Assembly (NCBI RefSeq): GCF_004919685.1
Contig: NZ_SMYZ01000047.1
Span: 1 to 64,000, forward strand
DNA: 64,000 nt
DNA from: Mesorhizobium norvegicum
Lineage (GTDB): Bacteria > Pseudomonadota > Alphaproteobacteria > Rhizobiales > Rhizobiaceae
Reading direction: 5' to 3'
Part shown: in pieces, positions 44,588 through 51,852 of the stretch
How the letters are laid out: each line of letters opens with the position of its first letter
How positions within the stretch are numbered: the stretch's first letter is position 1
Position numbers and translations under genes: made by a program
The notes under the pieces: model-generated
The model's database searches: none
The model's input: only the letters and a program-made list of their open reading frames with translations
Told to the model about the DNA's origin: nothing

Positions 44588-44607
44588 CCGCGCCCTTCAG
44601 GGCGCGG
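44588..44607 (+). promoter_or_regulatory. Intercistronic stem-loop after oppA
   Basis: CCGCGCCC pairs perfectly with GGGCGCGG around TTCA. No T-run follows. It lies 18 bases after the oppA stop in the 166-base gap to oppB and, like the frcB-frcC hairpin, could protect oppA mRNA or reduce read-through to the membrane genes. Confidence 0.65.
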
Positions 44608-44736
44608 TGGCGGTGGTTTGCCATCGCATCGGCCCGGGAACCGGAATCGATTTTCGGCATGTCGGTGCGAAGATTTGAAGGCTAGAGCGCAACCGTCCAG
44701 CCGGACGCGCGTTGCTCTGGATCAAGCGGGGCACCG

Positions 44737-45660
44737 ATGCTGCGATACGTATTACGGCGGCTTCTGACCGCCATCCCGACGCTGTTCGTCATCGTGACCA
44801 TGGCGTTTTTCCTGATGCGCGTCGCGCCAGGCGGTCCATTCAACCAGGAGCGGGGGCTTAGTCCCGAGATCAGGGCCAACCTTGAAGCCCAGTTCGGCCT
44901 CAACGATCCGCTCTGGCTGCAATTCGTCCACTATCTCGGCAATCTGTTGCGCGGCAATTTCGGCCCGAGCTACAACATGCCGGACTTCACCGTCACCGAA
45001 CTGTTCGCCAAGGGCTTGCCCATTTCAATCCAGCTCGGTGCCTCGGCGCTCGTCCTGGCACTTCTGCTCGGTTCCGTGCTCGGCACCATTGCAGCGCTTA
45101 ACCAGAACAAGCTTGGCGACTATATGGTGATTGCCCTGGCGACCGCCGGCAGCACCATTCCCACCTTCGTCATCGCGCCGGTGATCCAGCTCCTGTTCGG
45201 GCTGACCTGGAAGCTGTTGCCGATCGGTGGATGGGGCGATGGCGCTTTCATCAACAAGGTCGGCCCGGTGCTGACGCTCGCTCTGCCGCAGATCGCCATC
45301 GTCGCCCGGCTGATGCGTGGCTCGATGATCGAATCCTTGCGGTCCCACCATATCCGCACGGCACGCGCGCTTGGCCTCTCCGACTGGTCGGTGGTGGTCA
45401 AGCACGCGCTGCGCGGCGCCATCCTGCCGATCGTCTCCTTCACCGGCCCGGCAGCGGCGGCACTGCTGACCGGCTCGGTCATCGTCGAGACCATCTTCTC
45501 CATTCCGGGCGTCGGCCGCTATTTCGTCGATGCCGCGCTCAACCGCGACTACACGCTGGTGATGGGAACGGTGGTGGTGATTGCCATCTTCACCATCGTC
45601 TTCAACCTGATCGTCGACGTCATGTACGCGGTCGTCGACCCGAGGGTGCGCTATGACTGA
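44737..45660 (+). CDS. oppB: Oligopeptide ABC transporter permease B
   Basis: 307 residues with six membrane helices. The start M-L-R-Y-V-L-R-R-L-L-T-A-I-P-T and the EAA-like loop with H-I-R-T-A-R-A-L-G-L are typical of OppB/DppB. It forms the membrane channel with OppC, whose gene overlaps it by eight bases. Confidence 0.9.
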   Translation: MLRYVLRRLLTAIPTLFVIVTMAFFLMRVAPGGPFNQERGLSPEIRANLEAQFGLNDPLWLQFVHYLGNLLRGNFGPSYNMPDFTVTELFAKGLPISIQLGASALVLALLLGSVLGTIAALNQNKLGDYMVIALATAGSTIPTFVIAPVIQLLFGLTWKLLPIGGWGDGAFINKVGPVLTLALPQIAIVARLMRGSMIESLRSHHIRTARALGLSDWSVVVKHALRGAILPIVSFTGPAAAALLTGSVIVETIFSIPGVGRYFVDAALNRDYTLVMGTVVVIAIFTIVFNLIVDVMYAVVDPRVRYD

Positions 45661-46774
45661 CATTGCAGCCACAGCTCCCGCCGTCATCGGCCGTTCGCTC
45701 TGGGGTGATGCCTGGGCGCGCCTCAAGGCCAACCGCGCCGCCATGTTCAGCCTGTATTACCTCGCCCTGATCGGTGTCGTCAGCGTGTTCGGGCCCTGGT
45801 TCGTGCCGCATCAATACACCACCATCTATGCCGACTATGTGCGCATGCCGCCGAGCCTGTCGGCCTATCCGAAGGCCGACATGATCGAGACCGCGCTCAC
45901 CGAAGCGATCAAGCGCATGCGGGTCGACATCAAGGAGTGGCGGCAGGAAGGCAACCAGGTCTTCGTCACCGTCAAGTCGACCAAGCCGATCGACGACCGC
46001 AACATCCGCTATCTCGACCGCTCCGATGCCTTTGACGACACCAAGATCGAGAGCAAGTCGCCTGACGGCCTCGAAGTGACGATGAGTGCGTCGATCAAGC
46101 AGCAATATTTTCTATTCGGCACCGACAACACCGGCCGCGATCTCCTCTCGCGCACGCTGATGGCCGGGCGCATATCGCTGGCCATCGGCTTGCTTGCCGG
46201 CGTCGTGGCGGTGGTCATTGGCGTGGTCTATGGGGCCGCTGCAGGCTTTGCCGGCGGCAAGGTCGACGAGGTGATGATGCGCATCGTCGACGTGCTCTAT
46301 TCCTTGCCCTTCATCTTCTTCGTCATCATGCTGGTGGTGTTCTTCGGCCGCAACTTCGTGCTGATGTTTCTGGCGGTCGGCGCCGTGCTGTGGCTCGACA
46401 TGGCGCGCATCGTGCGCGGCCAGGCGCTGTCGATCCGCCGGCAGGAATATGTCCAGGCGGCGGAAGCCATGGGCGTTGGCCAGCGCGGTATCCTGCTGCG
46501 TCACGTCATCCCCAACCTGCTCGGCCCGGTGGTGATCTACATGACGCTGCTGGTGCCGCAGGTCATCATCCTGGAGAGTTTCCTGTCATTCCTCGGGCTC
46601 GGCGTGCAGGAGCCGATGACCAGCTGGGGCGTCCTGATCTCGGTCGGCGCCAAGAACATCGGCACCGCCAACTGGCTGCTCCTGTTTCCCGCCTTCTTCC
46701 TCGTCTCGACGCTGTTCGCCCTGAACTTCGTTGGCGACGGCCTGCGCGACGCACTCGACCCGAGAGATCGATAA
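45653..46774 (+). CDS. oppC: Oligopeptide ABC transporter permease C, enlarged first loop
   Basis: 373 residues, about 70 longer than a usual OppC. After the first helix (about residues 30-50) comes a ~115-residue hydrophilic loop before F-G-T-D-N-T-G-R-D-L-L-S-R and the remaining five helices with the E-A-M-G-V coupling loop. The extra residues should lie in the periplasm near the binding protein. It follows oppB with an 8-base overlap. Confidence 0.88.
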   Translation: MTDIAATAPAVIGRSLWGDAWARLKANRAAMFSLYYLALIGVVSVFGPWFVPHQYTTIYADYVRMPPSLSAYPKADMIETALTEAIKRMRVDIKEWRQEGNQVFVTVKSTKPIDDRNIRYLDRSDAFDDTKIESKSPDGLEVTMSASIKQQYFLFGTDNTGRDLLSRTLMAGRISLAIGLLAGVVAVVIGVVYGAAAGFAGGKVDEVMMRIVDVLYSLPFIFFVIMLVVFFGRNFVLMFLAVGAVLWLDMARIVRGQALSIRRQEYVQAAEAMGVGQRGILLRHVIPNLLGPVVIYMTLLVPQVIILESFLSFLGLGVQEPMTSWGVLISVGAKNIGTANWLLLFPAFFLVSTLFALNFVGDGLRDALDPRDR

Positions 46775-46776
46775 AG

Positions 46777-48411
46777 ATGGGGATCGCTGAAATGGCTGCT
46801 TCCGAAACGATCCTCAGCGTCAAGGATTTGCGTGTCCGCTTCCGCACGCTCGATGGCGCGGTCGAGGCGGTCAAGGGCATCAACATCCACGTCAACGCAG
46901 GCGAAACCGTTGCCGTGGTTGGCGAATCGGGCTCCGGCAAGAGTCAGACGATGATGGCGGCGATGAGCCTGCTGGCATCGAATGGCGAAGCGACAGGCAG
47001 TGTCGACTATCGCGGCCGCAACCTTCTGACGCTGAGCAAATCCGAACTGAACAAGGTCCGCGGCGCCAAGATCAGCATGATCTTCCAGGAGCCGATGACC
47101 TCGCTCGATCCGCTCTATTCGATCGGCAACCAGCTGATCGAACCGATCCGACGGCATCGGGGCCTAAACGCTGCCGAGGCGTACGAAGAGGCGCTCAAGC
47201 TTTTGCGGCTGGTGCATATTCCAGATCCCGAGCGACGGATGAAGTCCTATCCGCACGAAATGTCCGGCGGCCAGCGCCAGCGCGTCATGATCGCCATGGC
47301 GCTCGCCAACGATCCCGACATTCTCATCGCCGACGAGCCGACGACGGCGCTCGACGTGACGATCCAGGCGCAGATCCTGATGCTTTTGGCTGAATTGCAG
47401 CGCAAGCTCGGCATGGCGATCGTCTTCATCACCCACGATCTCGGCATCGTCCGTCGCTTTGCCGACCGGGTCTACGTCATGCGCCAGGGCGAGGTTGTCG
47501 AGGAGGGCGAGGCCGAAGCCATCTTCGTCAACCCGCAGCATGCCTATACGAAAATGCTGCTGGCGGCCGAGCCGACCGGCCACAAGGCGCCGCCGCCCGC
47601 CAATGCCCCGGTGCTGCTCGAAGGCAGGAATGTCGAAGTGACGTTCAGGATCGGCGGCGGGTTTCTCGCCGGCGAGCCGCTGATGCTGCGTGCCGTCGAT
47701 CACATCTCGATCCGGCTGCAGCGTAACCAGACCATCGGCATCGTCGGTGAATCCGGCTCCGGCAAATCGACGCTCGGCCGCGCCTTGCTGCGGCTGTTGC
47801 CCAGCGACGGGCTCATCCGTTTCGGCGACCGTGACATTTCCCAGGCCGACCGGCAGGCGATGCGGCCGCTGCGGCGCCAGATGCAGCTCGTCTTCCAGGA
47901 TCCGTTCGGCTCACTATCGCCGCGCATGACCGTCGGCCAGGTCATCACCGAAGGGCTTCTGGTGCACGAGCCTAACCTTTCGGGCAAGCAACGCGACCTG
48001 CGCGCGGTCGAGGCCTTGCGCGAGGTCGGCCTCGATCCCAACGCACGCAACCGCTACCCGCACGAATTCTCCGGCGGCCAGCGGCAGCGCATCGCCATTG
48101 CCCGCGCCATGATCCTGAAGCCCAAGCTGGTGGTGCTGGATGAGCCGACCTCGGCGCTCGACCGCTCGGTGCAGAAACAGATCGTCGAACTGCTGCGCAA
48201 GCTGCAGGCAGACCACGAATTGTCCTACCTCTTCATCAGCCATGATCTATCGGTGGTGCGCGCCATGGCCGACTACATCATCGTCATGAAACAGGGCAAG
48301 ATCGTCGAAGAAGGGCCGACCGAGGCGATCTTCAGCAATCCGCAGCACGCTTACACACAGACATTGATGGCCGCGGCGATCGACGTCACGCGGTTTCGCC
48401 TGAGCGCCTGA
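46777..48411 (+). CDS. oppDF: Oligopeptide ABC transporter, fused OppD-OppF ATPase
   Basis: 544 residues containing two nucleotide-binding domains. The first (OppD-like, about 10-265) has Walker A G-E-S-G-S-G-K-S-Q and signature M-S-G-G-Q-R-Q. The second (OppF-like, about 280-540) has G-E-S-G-S-G-K-S-T and F-S-G-G-Q-R-Q. Each has D-E-P-T Walker B. The fusion replaces the two usual separate genes. ATG 46777 is three bases from the oppC stop; ATG 46792 is an alternative. Confidence 0.9.
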   Translation: MGIAEMAASETILSVKDLRVRFRTLDGAVEAVKGINIHVNAGETVAVVGESGSGKSQTMMAAMSLLASNGEATGSVDYRGRNLLTLSKSELNKVRGAKISMIFQEPMTSLDPLYSIGNQLIEPIRRHRGLNAAEAYEEALKLLRLVHIPDPERRMKSYPHEMSGGQRQRVMIAMALANDPDILIADEPTTALDVTIQAQILMLLAELQRKLGMAIVFITHDLGIVRRFADRVYVMRQGEVVEEGEAEAIFVNPQHAYTKMLLAAEPTGHKAPPPANAPVLLEGRNVEVTFRIGGGFLAGEPLMLRAVDHISIRLQRNQTIGIVGESGSGKSTLGRALLRLLPSDGLIRFGDRDISQADRQAMRPLRRQMQLVFQDPFGSLSPRMTVGQVITEGLLVHEPNLSGKQRDLRAVEALREVGLDPNARNRYPHEFSGGQRQRIAIARAMILKPKLVVLDEPTSALDRSVQKQIVELLRKLQADHELSYLFISHDLSVVRAMADYIIVMKQGKIVEEGPTEAIFSNPQHAYTQTLMAAAIDVTRFRLSA

Positions 48412-48447
48412 CTGGAAGCCTGACGGGAGGCAGTCGCCGCTGTAGGC

Positions 48448-48792
48448 TCAGCCGGTTGACCGCGGGCACTTGTTTGCCCGTACCGTGACCATGGCGTCTT
48501 GTTGCTGCTTCAGCCGGTCGATCCTGGCCGTTTCACGGCCGGCGACCGCGGTCTTCACGCGCGAGCCGCCCAACAGCCAGCGGGGGACGCTGGTGTTCGC
48601 GACCTTGCCGCGGGTGATTGCGGTTTGCGAGATGTCACGGGCGACGTCTCCCAGCGCGCTGTTGAGCTCGGTGCACGTCATCGAAGCGTATCTCGCCGGA
48701 TCGACGGTCCTGCCGATCGATGAACAGCCGGTGACAAGAAACAGCGCAATCATCAGGGCCGGTGGCAAGGCTGTCGTCGAATTCAAATTCAT
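48448..48792 (-). CDS. Small putative lipoprotein
   Basis: 114 residues from ATG 48792. The hydrophobic signal ends in the lipobox L-V-T-G-C with Cys at position 23, followed by S-S-I-G. The mature part has T-C-T-E-L near its start and a charged helix-forming C-terminal half. No family is recognised. It is convergent with the opp operon. Confidence 0.65.
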   Translation of the reverse strand: MNLNSTTALPPALMIALFLVTGCSSIGRTVDPARYASMTCTELNSALGDVARDISQTAITRGKVANTSVPRWLLGGSRVKTAVAGRETARIDRLKQQQDAMVTVRANKCPRSTG

Positions 48793-48920
48793 GTCGCATC
48801 CGGCTCGCCGTTTCATCGACCCATCATATCCATCGAACTACCTAGGGCCGAGGGCCATTTCGTCAAAGTTCGCGATCGCGAAGGACCCTGTCGCTGCGCT
48901 GAGCCTTTCCAGCCAAGGCA

Positions 48921-48945
48921 GGAACATTCTCGGTCACTCGAAGTT
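48921..48945 (+). promoter_or_regulatory. EcfG-type general-stress promoter 1
   Basis: GGAAC at 48921-48925, 16 bases, then AGTT at 48942-48945. This matches the alphaproteobacterial EcfG/RpoE2 consensus (GGAAC, 16-17 bases, cGTT). The only thing downstream before a terminator at 49022 is a ~70-base non-coding stretch. Confidence 0.6.
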
Positions 48946-48951
48946 GGTATC

Positions 48952-49022
48952 CGTCGAGTGTTTCAATCAATCACTGGTAAACGGAGAGAGCCCGTCTCGG
49001 CTGACGCCGGGACGGGCTTTTC
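48952..49022 (+). ncRNA. Candidate stress-induced small RNA
   Basis: A transcript started by promoter 1 would run about 70 bases to the terminator hairpin ending at 49022. No start codon with a ribosome site lies in it. It contains the purine-rich single-stranded candidate GGTAAACGGAGAGAG ahead of the terminator stem, a common layout for base-pairing small RNAs. Both ends are inferred from sequence only. Confidence 0.4.
48989..49022 (+). terminator. Intrinsic terminator
   Basis: Arms AGCCCGTCTCGG (48989-49000) and CCGGGACGGGCT (49007-49018) pair with one G-U, and TTTT follows. Strong rho-independent terminator on the plus strand. Confidence 0.8.
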
Positions 49023-49086
49023 GCGCATTCGGTGATCTCCGGCCACAACGGCTCCCGGTTCATCCACTCAATGTCTGTGGAAATTC

Positions 49087-49539
49087 TCACGCTGCTTCGG
49101 CGACGAATGCCGTCGGGGTACAACCGGCCAGCACTGCCTGAGCGATGTCGGTCTCATTTTCATCGACATGCGCCGTCACCAAAACGATCCCCCCGGCACC
49201 ACTGCGATCATCCGTCTTCACGGCAGTCGTGGTGAATGTTCCGAGCAGGCCGCCAGCAACGCCGCCGCAGACCGCGCCGGCCGCCGCTGTTGCCCATACG
49301 CTCGCAGCAAGAGGACTGCTGATGCCGTGGGCTGCAACAGCGCTCAGGCACGCCAACCCGCCGGCGGCAGCGCCAAGGATGGCCCCCAAAGCGGAAGCCC
49401 ACAGAGATCCCACTTCGTCATTGTAAGGTCCGATGACGGCAATCTGTACCCGAGGAATTCCGGCCGCCACAAGGTCGCCGGCGACCCGGGCCGCTTGGGC
49501 ATGGGAATCAAAAAGTCTGCTGATTGTTGGCATGGTCAC
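49087..49539 (-). CDS. Small glycine-rich membrane protein, stress-protein-like
   Basis: 150 residues. The N-terminal ~35 residues (F-D-S-H-A-Q-A-A-R-V-A-G-D-L-V-A-A-G-I-P) resemble the general stress protein 17M/YflT-like ferredoxin fold. Two Gly/Ala-rich hydrophobic stretches follow at about 48-70 and 80-105, then a C-terminal beta segment with V-L-V-T-A-H-V-D. It lies directly after the 71-residue gene and both are likely read from the minus-strand EcfG-type promoter at 49803-49827. Precise function unknown. Confidence 0.65.
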   Translation of the reverse strand: MTMPTISRLFDSHAQAARVAGDLVAAGIPRVQIAVIGPYNDEVGSLWASALGAILGAAAGGLACLSAVAAHGISSPLAASVWATAAAGAVCGGVAGGLLGTFTTTAVKTDDRSGAGGIVLVTAHVDENETDIAQAVLAGCTPTAFVAEAA

Positions 49540-49755
49540 TCAGGGCTTTTGGCTGCTCGGCAGCATATCGGTGACGAAAGATGCGGCGATCAGGTCGTCG
49601 CCCTGAATCCGGCCTTCGCGGTCCTCCATGATGGCCGCGACCTTCTGGAAGCTCTTCATTTCGCCCTCGGTGACCTGGGCGTCCTGCATCTTGGCCTTGA
49701 GGTCAGCCACGCGCATCCCCAGCGCTTGGGATTGTGCAGTGTCACGGTTCGACAT
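49540..49755 (-). CDS. Small hypothetical protein
   Basis: 71 residues, soluble, mostly predicted helix, with M-R-V-A-D-L-K-A-K-M-Q-D-A-Q-V-T in the first half. No family recognised. It starts about 47 bases downstream of an EcfG-type -10 box and is first in a two-gene operon with the glycine-rich membrane protein, so general-stress induction is likely. Confidence 0.65.
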   Translation of the reverse strand: MSNRDTAQSQALGMRVADLKAKMQDAQVTEGEMKSFQKVAAIMEDREGRIQGDDLIAASFVTDMLPSSQKP

Positions 49756-49802
49756 TGTGGCTTATCCATTTCATTTGATTGTCTGTGCGCCCCAACCAAC
49801 CG

Positions 49803-49827
49803 AACTGGGGGCAAGCGCAAACGTTCC
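49803..49827 (-). promoter_or_regulatory. EcfG-type general-stress promoter 2
   Basis: Read on the minus strand: GGAAC at 49827-49823, 16 bases, AGTT at 49806-49803. It lies upstream of the 71-residue gene starting at 49755. Confidence 0.65.
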
Positions 49828-49906
49828 ATGGCAGGACTTCAGTCTGGTATGGCACCGGACCTAAGTCTGATCGCAAACCGCAATGGTCTTGTCGGCTACG
49901 CCGCTT

Positions 49907-49931
49907 GGAACGGCCACTCTCAGCGGCCGTT
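49907..49931 (+). promoter_or_regulatory. EcfG-type general-stress promoter 3
   Basis: GGAAC at 49907-49911, 16 bases, CGTT at 49928-49931: an exact match to the EcfG consensus. The next start codon is the ATG at 49961, giving a leader of about 23 bases. Confidence 0.75.
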
Positions 49932-49960
49932 GTCCGCTGCAAGTTTAACGGAGCAAGACC

Positions 49961-50053
49961 ATGGAGGAGAGTGTTGGCCAAGCGCGCTGGTTGCTCGCAC
50001 TGATCTTCGCGGTGGCCATCACCTTCATGGTGATGGGATTAGCCCTTGGCTGA
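49961..50053 (+). CDS. 30-residue single-helix membrane protein
   Basis: ATG 49961, preceded by GGAG seven bases upstream, to TGA 50051-50053. The protein begins M-E-E-S-V-G-Q-A-R-W and continues as one hydrophobic helix (L-L-A-L-I-F-A-V-A-I-T-F-M-V-M-G-L). A perfect EcfG-type promoter ends 30 bases before it. Too small for most gene finders. Function unknown; small stress-induced membrane proteins often tune transporters or sensors. Confidence 0.65.
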   Translation: MEESVGQARWLLALIFAVAITFMVMGLALG

Positions 50054-50119
50054 CTATCCCAAGGGTTCGCTCACGAAAGTTTTGCACATCGGCGCAGTTA
50101 TGTCCCTTCCTGCGCTGAT

Positions 50120-50157
50120 AGGGTTCGCTCGCTGCATTTGTGTGGCGAGCGAACCCT
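50120..50157. repeat. Perfect 13-base stem-loop
   Basis: AGGGTTCGCTCGC (50120-50132) pairs with GCGAGCGAACCCT (50145-50157) around 12 bases. A further direct copy of the arm, AGGGTTCGCTC at 50062-50072, could pair with the right arm instead, giving two mutually exclusive structures. Confidence 0.75.
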
Positions 50158-50314
50158 CAACTTTCAGGAGCGACAGCCCGTAGCATTCAGGCGAGCAAGT
50201 CAGATTCTGTGAGCTTTCGGACGGCTTGGACCGCGTCGGCAAACGGTTTGTCGGTCACGCCAGCATTCAGTTTTGATCCAGAGGTCGAAAATTTGTCGGC
50301 TGGGCGCGTCGATG

Positions 50315-50352
50315 AAAAACGACCCGACTCCCAAGAGCCGGGCCGTGGGTCG
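50315..50352 (-). terminator. Intrinsic terminator of the His-rich protein gene
   Basis: On the minus strand CGACCC and GGGTCG arms (50352-50347 and 50325-50320) are followed by TTTTT. It begins six bases after the stop codon at 50358. Confidence 0.65.
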
Positions 50353-50357
50353 AGTGA

Positions 50358-50645
50358 TCAGTAGCCGTCGTTTTCGATCACCACCGGGTGGTAGCGATGG
50401 TGGCGGTGAGTGGAGACGGAGCCTGTCACGACAACGGTGTCTGGACGATGATGCCGGCGCCCATGGTCATAGAACGCAACCGCACCGTGGCGGCGATGGT
50501 GCAAGCGCTGGCCGTCTTCGTTGATGATCTTGACGCTGTTGTGGTGTCGATGATGGGTTCTGATGACCACATCGGCCTCGGCTGCCGAAGCCATAACGGG
50601 TAATCCCATGGAAAGCGCCAACGCGCACATGATCATTGTTTTCAT
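50358..50645 (-). CDS. Secreted His/Arg-rich small protein
   Basis: 95 residues. A signal peptide (M-K-T-M-I-M-C-A-L-A-L-S-M-G-L) ends M-A-S-A-A. The mature part is rich in His and Arg (R-T-H-H-R-H-H-N, H-H-R-R-H-G, H-R-H-H-R-Y-H) alternating with Val-rich strands. That may bind metal or simply be a charged periplasmic protein; no family recognised. The EcfG-type promoter at 50685-50709 stands 40 bases upstream and a terminator directly follows. Confidence 0.65.
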   Translation of the reverse strand: MKTMIMCALALSMGLPVMASAAEADVVIRTHHRHHNSVKIINEDGQRLHHRRHGAVAFYDHGRRHHRPDTVVVTGSVSTHRHHRYHPVVIENDGY

Positions 50646-50684
50646 TGCAGTTTCTCCGTTTCCTCAATTAGCCCTTCGTCGGAT

Positions 50685-50709
50685 AACTGCCTCTGATCAC
50701 TTTGGTTCC
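50685..50709 (-). promoter_or_regulatory. EcfG-type general-stress promoter 4
   Basis: Minus strand: GGAAC at 50709-50705, 16 bases, AGTT at 50688-50685. It faces the His-rich protein gene. Confidence 0.65.
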
Positions 50710-50910
50710 GGCCTTGCCACGAACACTTGCGGCAAGTCGAAGAAGGGCGATCGCACCTGCAGAGAGCGATGTGTCTGACCGCATCAGTCTCGCTCAGCGC
50801 ATGATGGCTCCGGACTCGGCCGGCGATCTGTTGTTGCCGTCGGGATAAATAAGCTCCGAGGCTAATATGAAGGCAATTCACCAGGCCATCGCTCGATCTC
50901 GCCAAACAGC

Positions 50911-50935
50911 GGAACATTAGACCTACCTAATAGTT
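50911..50935 (+). promoter_or_regulatory. EcfG-type general-stress promoter 5
   Basis: GGAAC at 50911-50915, 16 bases, AGTT at 50932-50935. Downstream is a ~110-base leader with a hairpin, then the 24-residue membrane protein and the 86-residue gene. Confidence 0.65.
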
Positions 50936-51000
50936 CTATCTCTCGCAGCCGGCACTGCGGCTTTGGTGTCTGCTGCGGATCAGCCAGCAAAGGCTGGTCG

Positions 51001-51027
51001 GCCCGCGTCTCCGCCAGAGGCGCGGGC
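51001..51027 (+). promoter_or_regulatory. Leader hairpin before the 24-residue gene
   Basis: GCCCGCGTCT and AGAGGCGCGGGC form a GC-rich stem with one bulge. It ends 14 bases before the AGGAGAGAG ribosome site, so it could affect translation or transcript stability. Confidence 0.55.
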
Positions 51028-51053
51028 TTCCCCCAGGCAACAGGAGAGAGATT

Positions 51054-51128
51054 ATGAACAACATCATTTGGCTCGTCGGAGCGGTGGTCATCGTCCTAGC
51101 GATATTGAGCTTTTTCGGCCTTCGTTAA
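51054..51128 (+). CDS. 24-residue single-helix membrane protein
   Basis: ATG 51054 behind AGGAGAGAG, to TAA 51126-51128. The protein is M-N-N-I-I-W-L-V-G-A-V-V-I-V-L-A-I-L-S-F then F-G-L-R: almost entirely one membrane helix with a basic end. Promoter 5 lies upstream and the next gene starts 14 bases after its stop. I recall similar tiny proteins annotated as hypothetical in rhizobia, but no function. Confidence 0.65.
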   Translation: MNNIIWLVGAVVIVLAILSFFGLR

Positions 51129-51142
51129 GCGCGACGTGAGCC

Positions 51143-51403
51143 ATGTCCATCGACCCTCTATCGGAATGTGATCAGCCGAAACGGACACTGCGAAAGCGCC
51201 GCAGGCGGCCGGCCGAAGATCGGCACGATGGCAGGGAGGCCATTGTCTCTGTGCCATTCGAGGAAAAGAGCTTTCGCGTCTGGTTCCTGTCCAATGAAAC
51301 AGGCATCACCGCGGATCAGGCTAGCGAACTTGTCGACAGGATCGAGGCAGATGGCGCGGCATTGTTGAATGCCGCGCGGCTCATGAAAATTCACTCGCAA
51401 TGA
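51143..51403 (+). CDS. Small DUF3606-like protein
   Basis: 86 residues. A basic N-terminus (R-K-R-R-R-R-P) is followed by F-E-E-K-S-F-R-V-W-F and a C-terminal helical motif T-G-I-T-A-D-Q-A-S-E-L-V-D-R with L-L-N-A-A-R-L, close to the helix-turn-helix-like DUF3606 pattern. It is probably co-transcribed with the 24-residue gene from promoter 5. Function unknown. Confidence 0.65.
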   Translation: MSIDPLSECDQPKRTLRKRRRRPAEDRHDGREAIVSVPFEEKSFRVWFLSNETGITADQASELVDRIEADGAALLNAARLMKIHSQ

Positions 51404-51574
51404 CCGGCAAACCTGTAGTCGTCGGTGACTTCGAGAAGCTCACTGGCGCGACGTGCTGACTACGAAAGACAAGACTCCCAGCCTGTCTTCCTAAGGAGCG
51501 AGCCATCTCGGTCTATTTTCAGGCGGGATCAGTTTGAGCGCCAAAGTCGGGATGCGCTAACACTTTGTTTTTTC

Positions 51575-51651
51575 TGGTCGGAGTGGCAGGATTTGAACCT
51601 GCGACCCCCTCGTCCCGAACGAGGTGCGCTACCAGGCTGCGCTACACTCCG
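51575..51651 (-). tRNA. tRNA-Pro (CGG)
   Basis: On the minus strand a complete 77-base cloverleaf starts CGGAGTG and ends CACTCCG-A-CCA. The anticodon stem-loop has CCTCG, loop TTCGGGA and CGAGG, so the anticodon is CGG. The T-arm GGTTCAAATCC is standard and the CCA is encoded. No integrase or duplicated 3' end is nearby. Confidence 0.95.
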
Positions 51652-51852
51652 TGACCAGACCGCGGGCTTATAGCCGCCACACTTCGTTCCTGCAAGCGGC
51701 AATGGCAGCGCTTCTGTCGCATTTCGTCCGCTTTCGTCGGGCATTTCCGCAAAGCCCGGATTTCGGTCCGGGATAAACGTGGCCTAAAGCCTTGTGTGCT
51801 AAGCCGCAGCCCTCGATAGATCGTATTTTCCGCCGCCTGGAGTTCTGCTGTC

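Larger units (their letters stand above)
50054..50357. other. Intergenic region with repeated hairpin arm
   Basis: About 300 bases between the 30-residue gene and the convergent His-rich gene. It contains a strong 13-base stem-loop (50120-50157), an extra copy of the same arm at 50062-50072, and the minus-strand terminator at 50315-50352. Between 50160 and 50310 I see nothing. Confidence 0.6.

Noticed and set aside
49168..50118. 316-codon plus-strand frame across the stress island
   Set aside because: It runs antisense through two small genes and through the 30-residue gene in another frame; Arg- and Gln-rich nonsense composition.
50867..50920. 17-codon frame starting M-K-A-I-H-Q
   Set aside because: It runs into EcfG-type promoter 5 and has only a weak ribosome site; no other support.
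51575..51651. tRNA-Pro as an integration site
   Set aside because: No integrase and no second copy of the tRNA 3' end in the window.
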